Shown: positions 6,569 to 12,723, numbered from the stretch's first letter. The stretch: DNA of 13,028 nt from Rubrobacter sp. (GCA_013695335.1 JACDAR010000300.1:1-13028), one strand, 5' to 3'. Numbers and translations are program-made. Notes: generated by a model from the sequence alone, not told the origin.

Positions 6569-7459
6569 ATGGAGGCACATCTGAACCCAATCGGCGCGAA
6601 CACCTGGATCTGGGTGTCGCCCCTGACCGACGGGCGCCTGGAGACGCTTGCGCCCAGGGTCGCAGGCTGGGGCTTCGACCTGATCGAACTTCCCGTGGAA
6701 AATCCTTCGGACTGGAACCCCGACCACGCCGCCGAAACCCTCGCCGAAAACGGTCTCGGGGCCACCGTCTGCGCCGTGATGCCCCCAGGCCGCGAGCTAG
6801 CCGGAGCCGACCACGCAACAGTCGAAGCGACCAGGGACTACGTCCGCCGTTGCATAGACGCGGCGGCCACCGTCGCCGGAGGGGGCACAAGCGGCGTGGT
6901 TGCGGGTCCTCTGTACACCTCCGTCGGCCGCACGTGGCGGATGGACGCCGCAGGGCGCGCAACGTTGCTGAACGAACTTGTGGAATCGTTGCGGACCCTG
7001 GCTGATTATGCAGGAGAGCAGGACGTTCGCCTCGCTGTGGAGCCGCTCAACCGCTTCGAGACCAGCGTAATCAACACGGCGGAGCAGGCGCTGGAGGTCA
7101 TCGAAAGGGTGGATTCATCAGCCTGCGGCTTGCTGCTGGATACTTTTCACATGAACATCGAGGAACGGGACCCGGCGGCGGCAATACTGAGCGCGGGTTC
7201 GCGTCTGGCGCACTTCCACGCCTGCGCCAACGACCGGGGGGCTCCGGGCAAAGATCACATAGACTGGGCAGGTATCTCGACCGCGCTGGCCAAAGTCCGT
7301 TACACTGGTCCGGTGTGTGTCGAATCTTTCACCTCGGAGAACGAGGCCATCGCCACGGCCGCCGCCATCTGGCGTCCGCTGGCCCAGTCTCAGGACGAGA
7401 TCGCCACCAACGGCCTCGCCTTTCTCAGGAGCGCACTGCAAGAGTTAGACGGACAATAG
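6569..7459 (+). CDS. Ketose 3-epimerase-like TIM-barrel protein (D-tagatose/D-psicose 3-epimerase family)
   Basis: The 296-residue AP-endonuclease-2-like TIM barrel is of the sugar isomerase/epimerase superfamily. It matches the ketose 3-epimerase pattern: VEPLNRFE (157-164), LLLDTFHMNIEE (188-199), AHFHACANDRG (214-224) and VCVESFT (249-255). The presumed metal ligands are Glu158, Asp191, His217 and Glu252, and presumed substrate contacts are His194 and Arg223. From memory of Pseudomonas cichorii D-tagatose 3-epimerase (Glu152, Asp185, His211, Glu246, His188, Arg217), all six are shifted by exactly +6. It would interconvert ketoses at C3 using a divalent metal. The ATG at 6569 has no Shine-Dalgarno, whereas GGAGG at 6571-6575 lies 5 nt before an in-frame CTG at 6581, a plausible alternative start. 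It lies between the transporter and the oxidoreductase, implying catabolism of the imported sugar. Confidence 0.88.
   Translation: MEAHLNPIGANTWIWVSPLTDGRLETLAPRVAGWGFDLIELPVENPSDWNPDHAAETLAENGLGATVCAVMPPGRELAGADHATVEATRDYVRRCIDAAATVAGGGTSGVVAGPLYTSVGRTWRMDAAGRATLLNELVESLRTLADYAGEQDVRLAVEPLNRFETSVINTAEQALEVIERVDSSACGLLLDTFHMNIEERDPAAAILSAGSRLAHFHACANDRGAPGKDHIDWAGISTALAKVRYTGPVCVESFTSENEAIATAAAIWRPLAQSQDEIATNGLAFLRSALQELDGQ
6571..6575 (+). promoter_or_regulatory. Shine-Dalgarno motif pointing to a CTG start at 6581
   Basis: GGAGG lies inside the annotated ATG frame, 5 nt upstream of CTG 6581. The CTG reading begins LNPIGANTW, where I would expect family members to begin. No comparable motif precedes ATG 6569. 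Confidence 0.45.
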
Positions 7460-7473
7460 ATGGGAGGACATGG

Positions 7474-7530
7474 ATGCCTGCACCCATGACTCCGGGGACC
7501 GCCTTCGCCGCGGTTATCCGGGAGGGATAG
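7474..7530 (+). CDS. Possible 18-codon mini-ORF between epimerase and oxidoreductase
   Basis: ATG 7474 follows GGGAGGA (7462-7468) by 5 nt and is open for 18 codons (MPAPMTPGTAFAAVIREG) to a TAG just before the next gene. It could be a small translated leader that couples the oxidoreductase to upstream genes, or chance sequence with a decayed ribosome-binding site. Only the spacing and position support it. Confidence 0.2.
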   Translation: MPAPMTPGTAFAAVIREG

Positions 7531-7531
7531 C

Positions 7532-8716
7532 ATGAGGAAGCTAAGGATGGGGATGGTCGGTGGCGGCTCTGGCGCGTTCATCGGGGCAGTCCACCGCAAG
7601 GCCGCGCTGATGGACGGTGAGATCTCCTTCACCGCTGGAGCCCTCTCGTCCACGAAGGAGAAAGCCCTCACATCAGGTAGGGAACTCGGCCTCCCGGACG
7701 ACCGCAACTATGCTAGCTGGGAGGAGATGCTCGAAGCCGAGGGCAACCTGCCAGCAGACGAGCGCGTGGACTTCGTCAGCGTCGTCACCCCCAACCACTT
7801 CCATTTCCCTGTGGCCCACGCCTTCGCCGAGGCTGGCTTCAACGTCGTGTGCGACAAACCTCTGGTCCTCGACTCCGGGCAGGCGGAGAAGCTAGTCGAG
7901 ACCGTCGGGCGTACCGGCGTCATCTTCTGCGTCACCTACAACTACACGGGTTACCCCATAATCAAACAAGCGCGCCACATGATCAGCAACGGGGAGATAG
8001 GTGATATCCGGAAGGTCATAGTGGAGTACAACCAGGGCTGGCTGGCGACCAGGCTGGAAGAGTCCGGCAACAAGCAGGCAGGGTGGAGAACGGACCCAGA
8101 GAAGTCAGGCATCGCTGGCGCTGTCGGGGACATCGGCTCACACGCCGAGAACCTGGTCTCCACCGTGACCGGCCTCGAGATGGAAGCCATCTGCGCCGAC
8201 CTCACCACCTTCGTCCCGGGCCGTCGCCTCGACGACGACGCGAACCTTCTCATCCATTACAGGGGGGGCGCAAGGGGCGTGATGGTCTCGTCCCAGATCT
8301 CCACGGGCGAGGAGAACGGCCTCACGCTCCGCGTCTACGGCACGCAGGGCGGCCTTCGCTGGCGCCAGGAAGACCCGAACCACCTGGTCCACACCCCCAT
8401 CGGAGAGCCGGAAAGAGTCCTCCGCCGCGGCAACGATTACCTCTGCGAGGAGGCGCAGCGGGCGACGAGGCTCCCCTCGGGCCACCCGGAAGCCTTCATC
8501 GAAGCATTCGCCAACGTCTACCTTGGCTTCGCGGCGGCAGTCCGGTCCCGGTTCGACGGCCACACGCGGGATGACCTTCCTGCTGACTTTCCCACAGTCC
8601 ACGACGGGGCGCGGGGCGTCCATTTCGTCGAGAAGACGGTCCAGAGCGCCCAGGGCGACAGGAAGTGGCTCGAGGTGGGCGACGCGATACCGGAAGAACA
8701 ACGCCCGGCTATCTGA
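7532..8716 (+). CDS. Gfo/Idh/MocA-family NAD(P)-dependent oxidoreductase
   Basis: The 394-residue protein has an N-terminal Rossmann domain with the nucleotide-binding loop GMVGGGSGAFIG (7-18), followed by VVTPN (84-88) and the family catalytic motif CDKP (107-110, Lys109). The C-terminal substrate domain has the DIGSH motif (200-204) supplying the conserved Asp and His. Members oxidise or reduce hydroxyl/keto groups of sugars, inositols and their derivatives in the cytoplasm. The ATG at 7532 has GGAGGG at 7521-7526 with 5-nt spacing. It is the last gene of the sugar operon, and pairing with a ketose 3-epimerase-like enzyme suggests oxidation/reduction and epimerisation of the same imported sugar or polyol. 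Substrate and cofactor (NAD or NADP) cannot be set from sequence. No terminator is evident in the 38 nt before the next gene. Confidence 0.92.
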   Translation: MRKLRMGMVGGGSGAFIGAVHRKAALMDGEISFTAGALSSTKEKALTSGRELGLPDDRNYASWEEMLEAEGNLPADERVDFVSVVTPNHFHFPVAHAFAEAGFNVVCDKPLVLDSGQAEKLVETVGRTGVIFCVTYNYTGYPIIKQARHMISNGEIGDIRKVIVEYNQGWLATRLEESGNKQAGWRTDPEKSGIAGAVGDIGSHAENLVSTVTGLEMEAICADLTTFVPGRRLDDDANLLIHYRGGARGVMVSSQISTGEENGLTLRVYGTQGGLRWRQEDPNHLVHTPIGEPERVLRRGNDYLCEEAQRATRLPSGHPEAFIEAFANVYLGFAAAVRSRFDGHTRDDLPADFPTVHDGARGVHFVEKTVQSAQGDRKWLEVGDAIPEEQRPAI

Positions 8717-8742
8717 ACCGATGGTAGCTGCGCCGACCACGC

Positions 8743-8748
8743 TATACT
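8743..8748 (+). promoter_or_regulatory. Putative -10 element of the Uma2-family gene
   Basis: TATACT ends exactly 6 nt before ATG 8755. No good -35 hexamer is seen at 16-19 nt upstream. The spacing places the transcription start at the start codon, so a leaderless mRNA is likely. Confidence 0.5.
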
Positions 8749-8754
8749 GAGTAC

Positions 8755-9309
8755 ATGGTCGAGCGGGTCACATCACACAACATGCTCACCGTCGAGGAGT
8801 ACCTGAAACTCGAAGAGTCGGCGACGATTCGCCACGAGTACGTTGGCGGCGTCATCCACGCCATGGTCGGGACCACCAAGCGGCACAACAGGATCGCTGG
8901 CAATATCTATCGCAGGCTGGCTGACAAGGCCGCAGACGGCCCATGCAGGGTCTATATGGAGAGCGTCAAAGTGCAGGCAGATGAAGATACCATCTACTAT
9001 CCGGACGTGATGGTCGCCTGCGATCCCGAGGACGACGACCCGCTCATCGAGCATCAGCCGTGCCTGATCGTCGAGGTCACCTCCCCGAGTACCGAGTCCA
9101 TAGACCGGCGCGAGAAGGCTTTCACCTACCGCAAGATCCCAAGCCTGAAAGCCTACCTGATCGTGGACCAGTCCCGCCGCTGGGTGGAGCGGTACTGGCG
9201 CGACGAAAACGGTGAATGGCGACAGGGCGGCCTCGCAGACACCGGCGAACTCCCCATCCCATGCCCCGATATGAAGCTCTCCCTGGCTGACATCTACGAA
9301 GGTTTATAG
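8755..9309 (+). CDS. Uma2-family (DUF820) putative restriction-endonuclease-fold protein
   Basis: The 184-residue protein has the Uma2 pattern. The N-terminus has LTVEEYLKLEE and RHEYVGGVIHAMVG, then YYPDVMVAC with the PD-(D/E)XK-type Asp84, LIVEVTSPST with Glu107, and REKAFTYRKIPSLKAYLIVD downstream. Length is normal for the family. The fold predicts a metal-dependent nuclease-like core, but the cellular role of Uma2 proteins is unclear. They are often present in many copies per genome. It has no Shine-Dalgarno, a -10-like TATACT 6 nt before the ATG, and a strong inverted repeat after the stop. It seems a separate single-gene unit unrelated to the sugar operon. Confidence 0.88.
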   Translation: MVERVTSHNMLTVEEYLKLEESATIRHEYVGGVIHAMVGTTKRHNRIAGNIYRRLADKAADGPCRVYMESVKVQADEDTIYYPDVMVACDPEDDDPLIEHQPCLIVEVTSPSTESIDRREKAFTYRKIPSLKAYLIVDQSRRWVERYWRDENGEWRQGGLADTGELPIPCPDMKLSLADIYEGL

Positions 9310-9321
9310 CTGCTAGCTTTC

Positions 9322-9364
9322 AGCGGCCAGCCCTCAGCTTCTTGCTGGCCAAAGGCTGGCCGCT
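9322..9364. terminator. Convergent (bidirectional) terminator-like inverted repeat
   Basis: AGCGGCCAGCC (9322-9332) and GGCTGGCCGCT (9354-9364) form a perfect 11-bp inverted repeat with a 21-nt loop. It lies between the converging Uma2 gene (stop 9309) and the ABC-2 permease gene (stop 9375). A competing inner stem, GGCCAG/CTGGCC, is also possible. There is no strong T-run on either side, so termination is inferred mainly from position and stem strength. Confidence 0.6.
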
Positions 9365-9374
9365 CATTGCCAGA

Positions 9375-10217
9375 CTATCCGCTTCGCTTGAGTTTGCCCG
9401 TGCGTTTGGCGTAGTTCTCACCAAGATGGAAGATCCAGATCCCGAGCGGCACGAACACGACGCCCATGATCAGCAGCGGCCAGATGCTGCCCCAGAGATC
9501 GGAGACGCCGGCGCCGTCCTGTAGCGCGGCGCGGGAGCCTTCGAGGCCGTAGGTTACAGGCGAGAAGGTAGCCAGCCACTGCATCCACCCTGGGAGCACG
9601 TCCACCTCGTAGTACACGCCGGAGACGAGCAGCAGGAGGGCCGAGACGATGTACGTCACCTGCTGGCCCTTCTCGGGGGAGAGCAGCGGCATGACGGCGG
9701 CGACGACCCCGAACCCCACGAGCGAGATGCTGCACACGGCGAGAACGACCAGAGCTGCAACGTAGTTGGCGCTACCGAGGTCCAGGTCGAAGGCAAGCAT
9801 GGCGACGCCGAGGACGATGGCGGTGCGGATGATGCCGTAGACTATCGCGTAGACGCCCATGCCCAGAAGGTGCGTCACCCGGCTCGTGGGGCTCATAAAC
9901 GTGTATTCGATGGTCCCCTCCCACCGCTCCCACTGCACGGTCTCGGAGAGGATATCGAAGATCATAGATAGGTAACTCCAGATCAAGGCCCCGATAAGCA
10001 GGTACGTCATGTACCATTGCATGTCGATGGTCTCCCCACCCTTCAGCGCGGCGGCCCCTGCCCCGATGAAGGTGATGGACATGGCGTTGACCGTGGTGAA
10101 AGTCAGCCAGACCACCTCCCACATGAAGTACCGCTTGGTCAGGAAGTAGTTTCGCTGTACGTAGCCCCACACGGCGATCATCTCGACCAGCCACCCGGGC
10201 TTGGGCATGTTCTGCAT
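9375..10217 (-). CDS. ABC-2 type transporter permease
   Basis: The 280-residue protein has about six hydrophobic segments and is typical of ABC-2 export permeases (drug/polysaccharide/lantibiotic type exporters). An amphipathic N-terminus with aromatic residues (RNYFLTKRYFMWEVVW) precedes the first membrane segment. The central region has WEGTIEYTFMSPTSR, which matches the conserved ABC-2 segment with E-G-T and P. A later segment has the VSGVYYEVDVLPGWMQW pattern, with P-x-W before the last helices, also typical. The ATG at 10217 overlaps the ATPase stop by one base (TAATG), and a very strong AAGGAGGTGA precedes it, so the two are co-translated. It forms a homodimer or partner pore for the neighbouring ATPase. 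The exported substrate is unknown. Confidence 0.9.
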   Translation of the reverse strand: MQNMPKPGWLVEMIAVWGYVQRNYFLTKRYFMWEVVWLTFTTVNAMSITFIGAGAAALKGGETIDMQWYMTYLLIGALIWSYLSMIFDILSETVQWERWEGTIEYTFMSPTSRVTHLLGMGVYAIVYGIIRTAIVLGVAMLAFDLDLGSANYVAALVVLAVCSISLVGFGVVAAVMPLLSPEKGQQVTYIVSALLLLVSGVYYEVDVLPGWMQWLATFSPVTYGLEGSRAALQDGAGVSDLWGSIWPLLIMGVVFVPLGIWIFHLGENYAKRTGKLKRSG

Positions 10218-11005
10218 TATTCACCTCCTTCCGCCGAAGCCTCCTCGACCGAATATCCAGTCGCCGACATGAACGTCTCTTCGAGGCTCGGAACTTTCCC
10301 GTAGCAGGCGTACCGGCGCTTGAGTTCTTCAGGCTCTTCGAGGGCCAGTATCTTTCCGTCCATCATGATGCCGACCCGGTCGCATAGCTCCTCGGCCTCG
10401 TCCATATCGTGGGTACAGAGCAGAATGGAGGAGTCGTGCGCCTCCCGTATCCTGCGGATGAACACCTGAACGTCCTTCTTGCTGCGCGGATCAAGGCCAG
10501 TCGTCGGCTCGTCCAGGAGCATTAGGACAGGGCTGGTCAGCAATGCCCGCGCGAGCGCGATCTTCTGCTGCATACCGCGGCTGAGGTGCTCCATCGGCTC
10601 AAGCGCCCGCTTCTGGGCGAAGCCTATATTCTCCAGGATCTCCTTTATCCTCGGGCGCGCCTCGCGGCTGGTGACGCCGTACAGCTTGGCCCCGTAGAGC
10701 AGGTTCTCCATCGCCGAGAGCTTCTTGAAGAAGCTGGCCTCGACGCTCACGCGGTTCATGCCGCCCTGCACTTTCTTGGGATGACGTACGGCGTCAACGC
10801 CGAAGACCTCGACCGTGCCCGCATCGGGGACGACGAGCGTGGAGATCACACGCACCAGCGTGCTCTTGCCCGAGCCGTTCGGCCCGAGGATGCCAACCAC
10901 CTCTCCACGCCCGACAGAGAGCGACACCGAGTCGAGCGCACGCACAGTTTCACCGCGCCGCTTCTTGAAGCTCTTTTCTACGTTTTTCAGTTCCAATGCT
11001 TTCAC
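10217..11005 (-). CDS. ABC-2 type exporter ATP-binding protein
   Basis: The 262-residue single-NBD ATPase is of the DrrA/CcmA-like export group. It has Walker A GPNGSGKST (41-49), signature LSRGMQQ (141-147) with KIALARALL, Walker B LMLLDEP (161-167) followed by TTGLDP, and the switch region LLCTHDMDEAEEL with His199. By alignment to the usual Y-V-P-Q-E pattern, the Q-loop reads RVSVEAS, with Val88 where Gln is expected. Whether this is a subfamily trait is not decided here. The start is GTG 11005 with AGGGAGG upstream at 8-nt spacing. It ends in TAA overlapping the permease ATG. It energises export of an unknown substrate and is co-transcribed with two small ORFs upstream. Confidence 0.92.
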   Translation of the reverse strand: MKALELKNVEKSFKKRRGETVRALDSVSLSVGRGEVVGILGPNGSGKSTLVRVISTLVVPDAGTVEVFGVDAVRHPKKVQGGMNRVSVEASFFKKLSAMENLLYGAKLYGVTSREARPRIKEILENIGFAQKRALEPMEHLSRGMQQKIALARALLTSPVLMLLDEPTTGLDPRSKKDVQVFIRRIREAHDSSILLCTHDMDEAEELCDRVGIMMDGKILALEEPEELKRRYACYGKVPSLEETFMSATGYSVEEASAEGGE

Positions 11006-11045
11006 CCTGAAAGCCTCCCTTCTACGCGCGTGTTGCCAGCCCGCG

Positions 11046-11222
11046 TTACTTGATGTTGAGATGCTTGCTGAGAAGCTCTCTGTACCTTGCGAGTTCCCAT
11101 CTCAGGTCGCCCATCAGGCTTGACTTGTCCCGGCTCCGCCTTCCGGCGCGAGCCTGCCTGACCTGGCGCGAGATCTCCTCGCGATGTTGCCGCCAGATTT
11201 CGTAGTCACCCAAACCGTACAT
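11046..11222 (-). CDS. Small basic protein (58 aa), function unknown
   Basis: ATG 11222 has AGGAG 6 nt upstream and opens 58 codons ending in TAA. The protein starts MYGLGDYEIWRQHREEIS and is charged, Arg-rich and predicted helical, with no membrane segment or signal peptide. The frame remains open well upstream (to 11600), but only this start has a ribosome-binding site, and the upstream part overlaps the 73-codon ORF in another frame. The RBS-start context GGAGAACGAAATGT is almost the same as that of the preceding small ORF. It lies 40 nt before the exporter ATPase start, in the same transcription unit. I do not recognise a family. Confidence 0.62.
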   Translation of the reverse strand: MYGLGDYEIWRQHREEISRQVRQARAGRRSRDKSSLMGDLRWELARYRELLSKHLNIK

Positions 11223-11248
11223 TTCGTTCTCCTGTGTCTTTTGGTGAA

Positions 11249-11273
11249 GGGACGCCAGAATTACAGGCGTCCC
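11249..11273 (-). other. Hairpin with the stop codon of the 73-aa ORF in its loop
   Basis: GGGACGCC (11249-11256) and GGCGTCCC (11266-11273) form a perfect 8-bp stem with a 9-nt loop. The TAA stop of the 73-codon ORF (minus, 11263-11261) lies in the loop, so the stem begins inside the coding region and ends between the two small ORFs. It may affect ribosome release or mRNA stability. Confidence 0.5.
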
Positions 11274-11482
11274 CTGGCTTCCAACCTCTCCCAGACCACG
11301 CGCCAGGTCTCCTCCCGTTCGGCGGCAACCGCCAGGTCGAAGAGCCTGCGCGCCAGCCGGGCGCGTAGCGATGGCTCCCGTTCGGGCCGGGCGTATCGCC
11401 TGCGCTCGGCCACGCGCTCCGCGAGATCCTGCTCGCGCAGGGATCGGTCCCGCAGGGCCAGATAGTGATAGTCGTTGAACAT
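11261..11482 (-). CDS. Small arginine/glutamate-rich protein (73 aa), function unknown
   Basis: ATG 11482 has AAGGAG 6 nt upstream. The 73-residue product begins MFNDYHYLALRDRSLREQDL and is dominated by Arg, Glu, Ala and Leu in a helical, probably amphipathic pattern. It has a Trp pair near the C-terminus and no membrane segment. The start region resembles that of the 58-codon ORF both in DNA (GGAGACCGAAATGT) and in the aromatic, short N-terminus, suggesting that the two are related or share a regulatory start module. It is preceded by a roughly 125-nt structured leader after the terminator-like hairpin. I do not recognise a family. Confidence 0.65.
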   Translation of the reverse strand: MFNDYHYLALRDRSLREQDLAERVAERRRYARPEREPSLRARLARRLFDLAVAAEREETWRVVWERLEARGRL

Positions 11483-11544
11483 TTCGGTCTCCTTTTCTCT
11501 CCGTCGCGTGGACCGCGGCTGAAGATCTTTGGTCCGTGGTGGGG

Positions 11545-11557
11545 ATCGGAGACCGAT
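11545..11557 (-). other. Small hairpin in leader before the 73-aa ORF
   Basis: ATCGG and CCGAT (11545-11549 and 11553-11557) flank a 3-nt loop. A further GGACC (11510-11514)/GGTCC (11531-11535) pair lies closer to the ORF. These suggest that the leader is structured, without matching a riboswitch class that I know. Confidence 0.25.
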
Positions 11558-11581
11558 GTTTCGCCTGGCGTTTCGCCTGTA
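11558..11581. repeat. 12-bp tandem duplication in noncoding leader
   Basis: GTTTCGCCTG occurs at 11558-11567 and 11570-11579, a 12-bp period, with a degenerate third partial unit (GGCTCGCCT, 11582-11590). It is short, lies in noncoding DNA between the terminator-like hairpin and the 73-codon ORF, and has no assigned role. Confidence 0.5.
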
Positions 11582-11599
11582 GGCTCGCCTCTCGGCGCA

Positions 11600-11632
11600 A
11601 AACTTAAGCCCCCGTACCGGTTGTCCGGGGGC
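11600..11632 (-). terminator. Intrinsic-terminator-like hairpin after the 37-codon ORF
   Basis: On the minus strand, GCCCCCG (11632-11626) and CGGGGGC (11614-11608) form an all-GC 7-bp stem with an 11-nt loop, followed by TTAAGTTTT. It lies 30 nt after the 37-codon ORF stop and upstream of the two small ORFs and exporter genes. If functional, it would end or attenuate transcription from the upstream promoter. Confidence 0.6.
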
Positions 11633-11662
11633 CTCTCTGAGAAACTGGTTTGAGCTAAAGAC

Positions 11663-11776
11663 TCAGTATCTCATCGTAACCTCGCGGACCTCGGGACGCA
11701 CCTCTCCCCCGAACACCGGGATCCCGGTGACCGTGATGCGGCACCTCATACCCATGTCGGTGTGAAAGATCTGCAT
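11663..11776 (-). CDS. Possible small protein or leader ORF (37 aa)
   Basis: ATG 11776 opens 37 codons (beginning MQIFHTDMGMRCRITVTG) to a TGA. An in-frame TAG immediately before the ATG excludes a longer start. AAAGGACCGAAGG upstream offers a weak ribosome-binding site. It lies about 35 nt downstream of the predicted transcription start of a good promoter and just before a terminator-like hairpin. It could be a true small protein (the C-terminal half alternates charged and hydrophobic residues) or a leader ORF used in attenuation. There are no runs of one regulatory codon. I do not recognise a family. Confidence 0.45.
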   Translation of the reverse strand: MQIFHTDMGMRCRITVTGIPVFGGEVRPEVREVTMRY

Positions 11777-11817
11777 CTAGCCTTCGGTCCTTTCACGACG
11801 ATTACAGCAGCGCAGGT

Positions 11818-11846
11818 ACTCTACGCTCCACCTAATTTCTTGTCAA
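11818..11846 (-). promoter_or_regulatory. Sigma-70-type promoter of the small-ORF/exporter unit
   Basis: The minus strand has a consensus -35 TTGACA (11846-11841), a 17-nt spacer and a -10 TAGAGT (11823-11818), within an AT-rich stretch of an otherwise GC-rich region. Predicted transcription starts near 11811, about 35 nt before the 37-codon ORF. It is the best-formed promoter in the window. Confidence 0.7.
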
Positions 11847-11905
11847 TACCTTTACTTAATTTTTCTTAATTCTTTCCTGGATCTCCAGGTCAAGCATTCG
11901 GGCTT

Positions 11906-12700
11906 CTACTTTTTCTTCTTTCGTTTCCTGCGGCGGGTGTTCTTCGGTTTCGGAGTTGGTGTCTCTTTTGCCTGGACAGGCGTATTCCCGGCGCTGGCTA
12001 CTTCCACCCTGGGTTCCGATGGCCCTGGCGATGACATGAGATTGGTCAGCGGGCGGATCAGACGAGGGCGATAGATCAGGAGGTTCTGGGCGAGGGTGAA
12101 GGTATTCGAGGTGATCCAGTAGACAAACAGGCCAGCCGGGAAGCGGGCGATGAATACCGTGAACATCAAGGGCATGAAGCGCATCATCCGCCTCTGCGAA
12201 GGGTTGACGTTCTTCGATGAAATCTCCGCCGCCATAACCATGATCGAGGCCGATACGACTGGAAGTATGAAGTATGGGTCCGCCGCTGTGAGGTTGGTGA
12301 ACCACAGTAAGCCGCCGGAGTCGAAGCCGTGCAAGGTCTCCTCGAAGTGGCGGATCACGCGGTACATGGTTATGAAAATCGGGATCTGGATCAGGAGCGG
12401 CAGGAAACCCGCAAGGGGGTTCATCCTGCGTTCTTTGTAGAGTTCCATTATGGCTTCTTGCTGTTTCTGGCGGTTATCCTTATGCTGGCGCCGGATCTCA
12501 TCCATCTCTGGCTTGAGTTCCTGCATGGCACGCGCGCTCTTCACCTGCTTGACGGTTAGCGGGAACAGGAACCCGCGCACGATCAGCGTCAGCAGGACTA
12601 TGGAGAGCCACCACGGCGCGCCAAGGGTATGAAACTCCTCCAACGCGCCGCCCATCAAATTGGTCAGCGGGGCGAAGAGGTTGCCAAGAAATTCCGTCAC
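11906..12700 (-). CDS. yidC: YidC/Oxa1-family membrane protein insertase
   Basis: The 264-residue protein is a short Gram-positive-type YidC lacking the large extracytoplasmic P1 domain of E. coli. It has a short N-terminal region and a first membrane segment with the conserved groove Arg42 (LIVRGFLFPL). A charged cytoplasmic hairpin follows (KQVKSARAMQ to YKERRMNPLAG), with the family motif NPLAGFLPLLIQIPIF, then further membrane helices and a very basic tail (KNTRRRKRKKKK) suited to ribosome contact. No lipobox Cys is seen at the N-terminus. The start is GTG 12700 with GGAG at 7-nt spacing. It inserts and folds membrane proteins with or without SecYEG. Neighbours are not the usual rpmH-rnpA-yidD or jag genes, so it may be a paralogue or a relocated copy. 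Confidence 0.93.
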   Translation of the reverse strand: MTEFLGNLFAPLTNLMGGALEEFHTLGAPWWLSIVLLTLIVRGFLFPLTVKQVKSARAMQELKPEMDEIRRQHKDNRQKQQEAIMELYKERRMNPLAGFLPLLIQIPIFITMYRVIRHFEETLHGFDSGGLLWFTNLTAADPYFILPVVSASIMVMAAEISSKNVNPSQRRMMRFMPLMFTVFIARFPAGLFVYWITSNTFTLAQNLLIYRPRLIRPLTNLMSSPGPSEPRVEVASAGNTPVQAKETPTPKPKNTRRRKRKKKK

Positions 12701-12723
12701 TTACTCACTCCGATCTAACTTCG

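Noticed and set aside
6059..6727. 222-codon minus-strand open frame across the binding-protein C-lobe and epimerase start
   Set aside because: Crosses two supported plus-strand genes and has no recognisable domain.
9311..9364. Attachment site or transposon end next to the Uma2 gene
   Set aside because: The inverted repeat has no flanking target duplication and no recombinase nearby; its position between converging genes fits a terminator.
11046..11600. 184-codon extended version of the 58-codon ORF
   Set aside because: The extension overlaps the 73-codon ORF in another frame, is Arg/Ala/Gly-rich, and the only ribosome-binding site is at the internal ATG 11222.
11483..11607. T-box or known riboswitch in the leader of the small-ORF unit
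   Set aside because: Several short stems exist, but no class-specific conserved motif was recognised, and the downstream genes do not fit an amino-acid or cofactor riboswitch.
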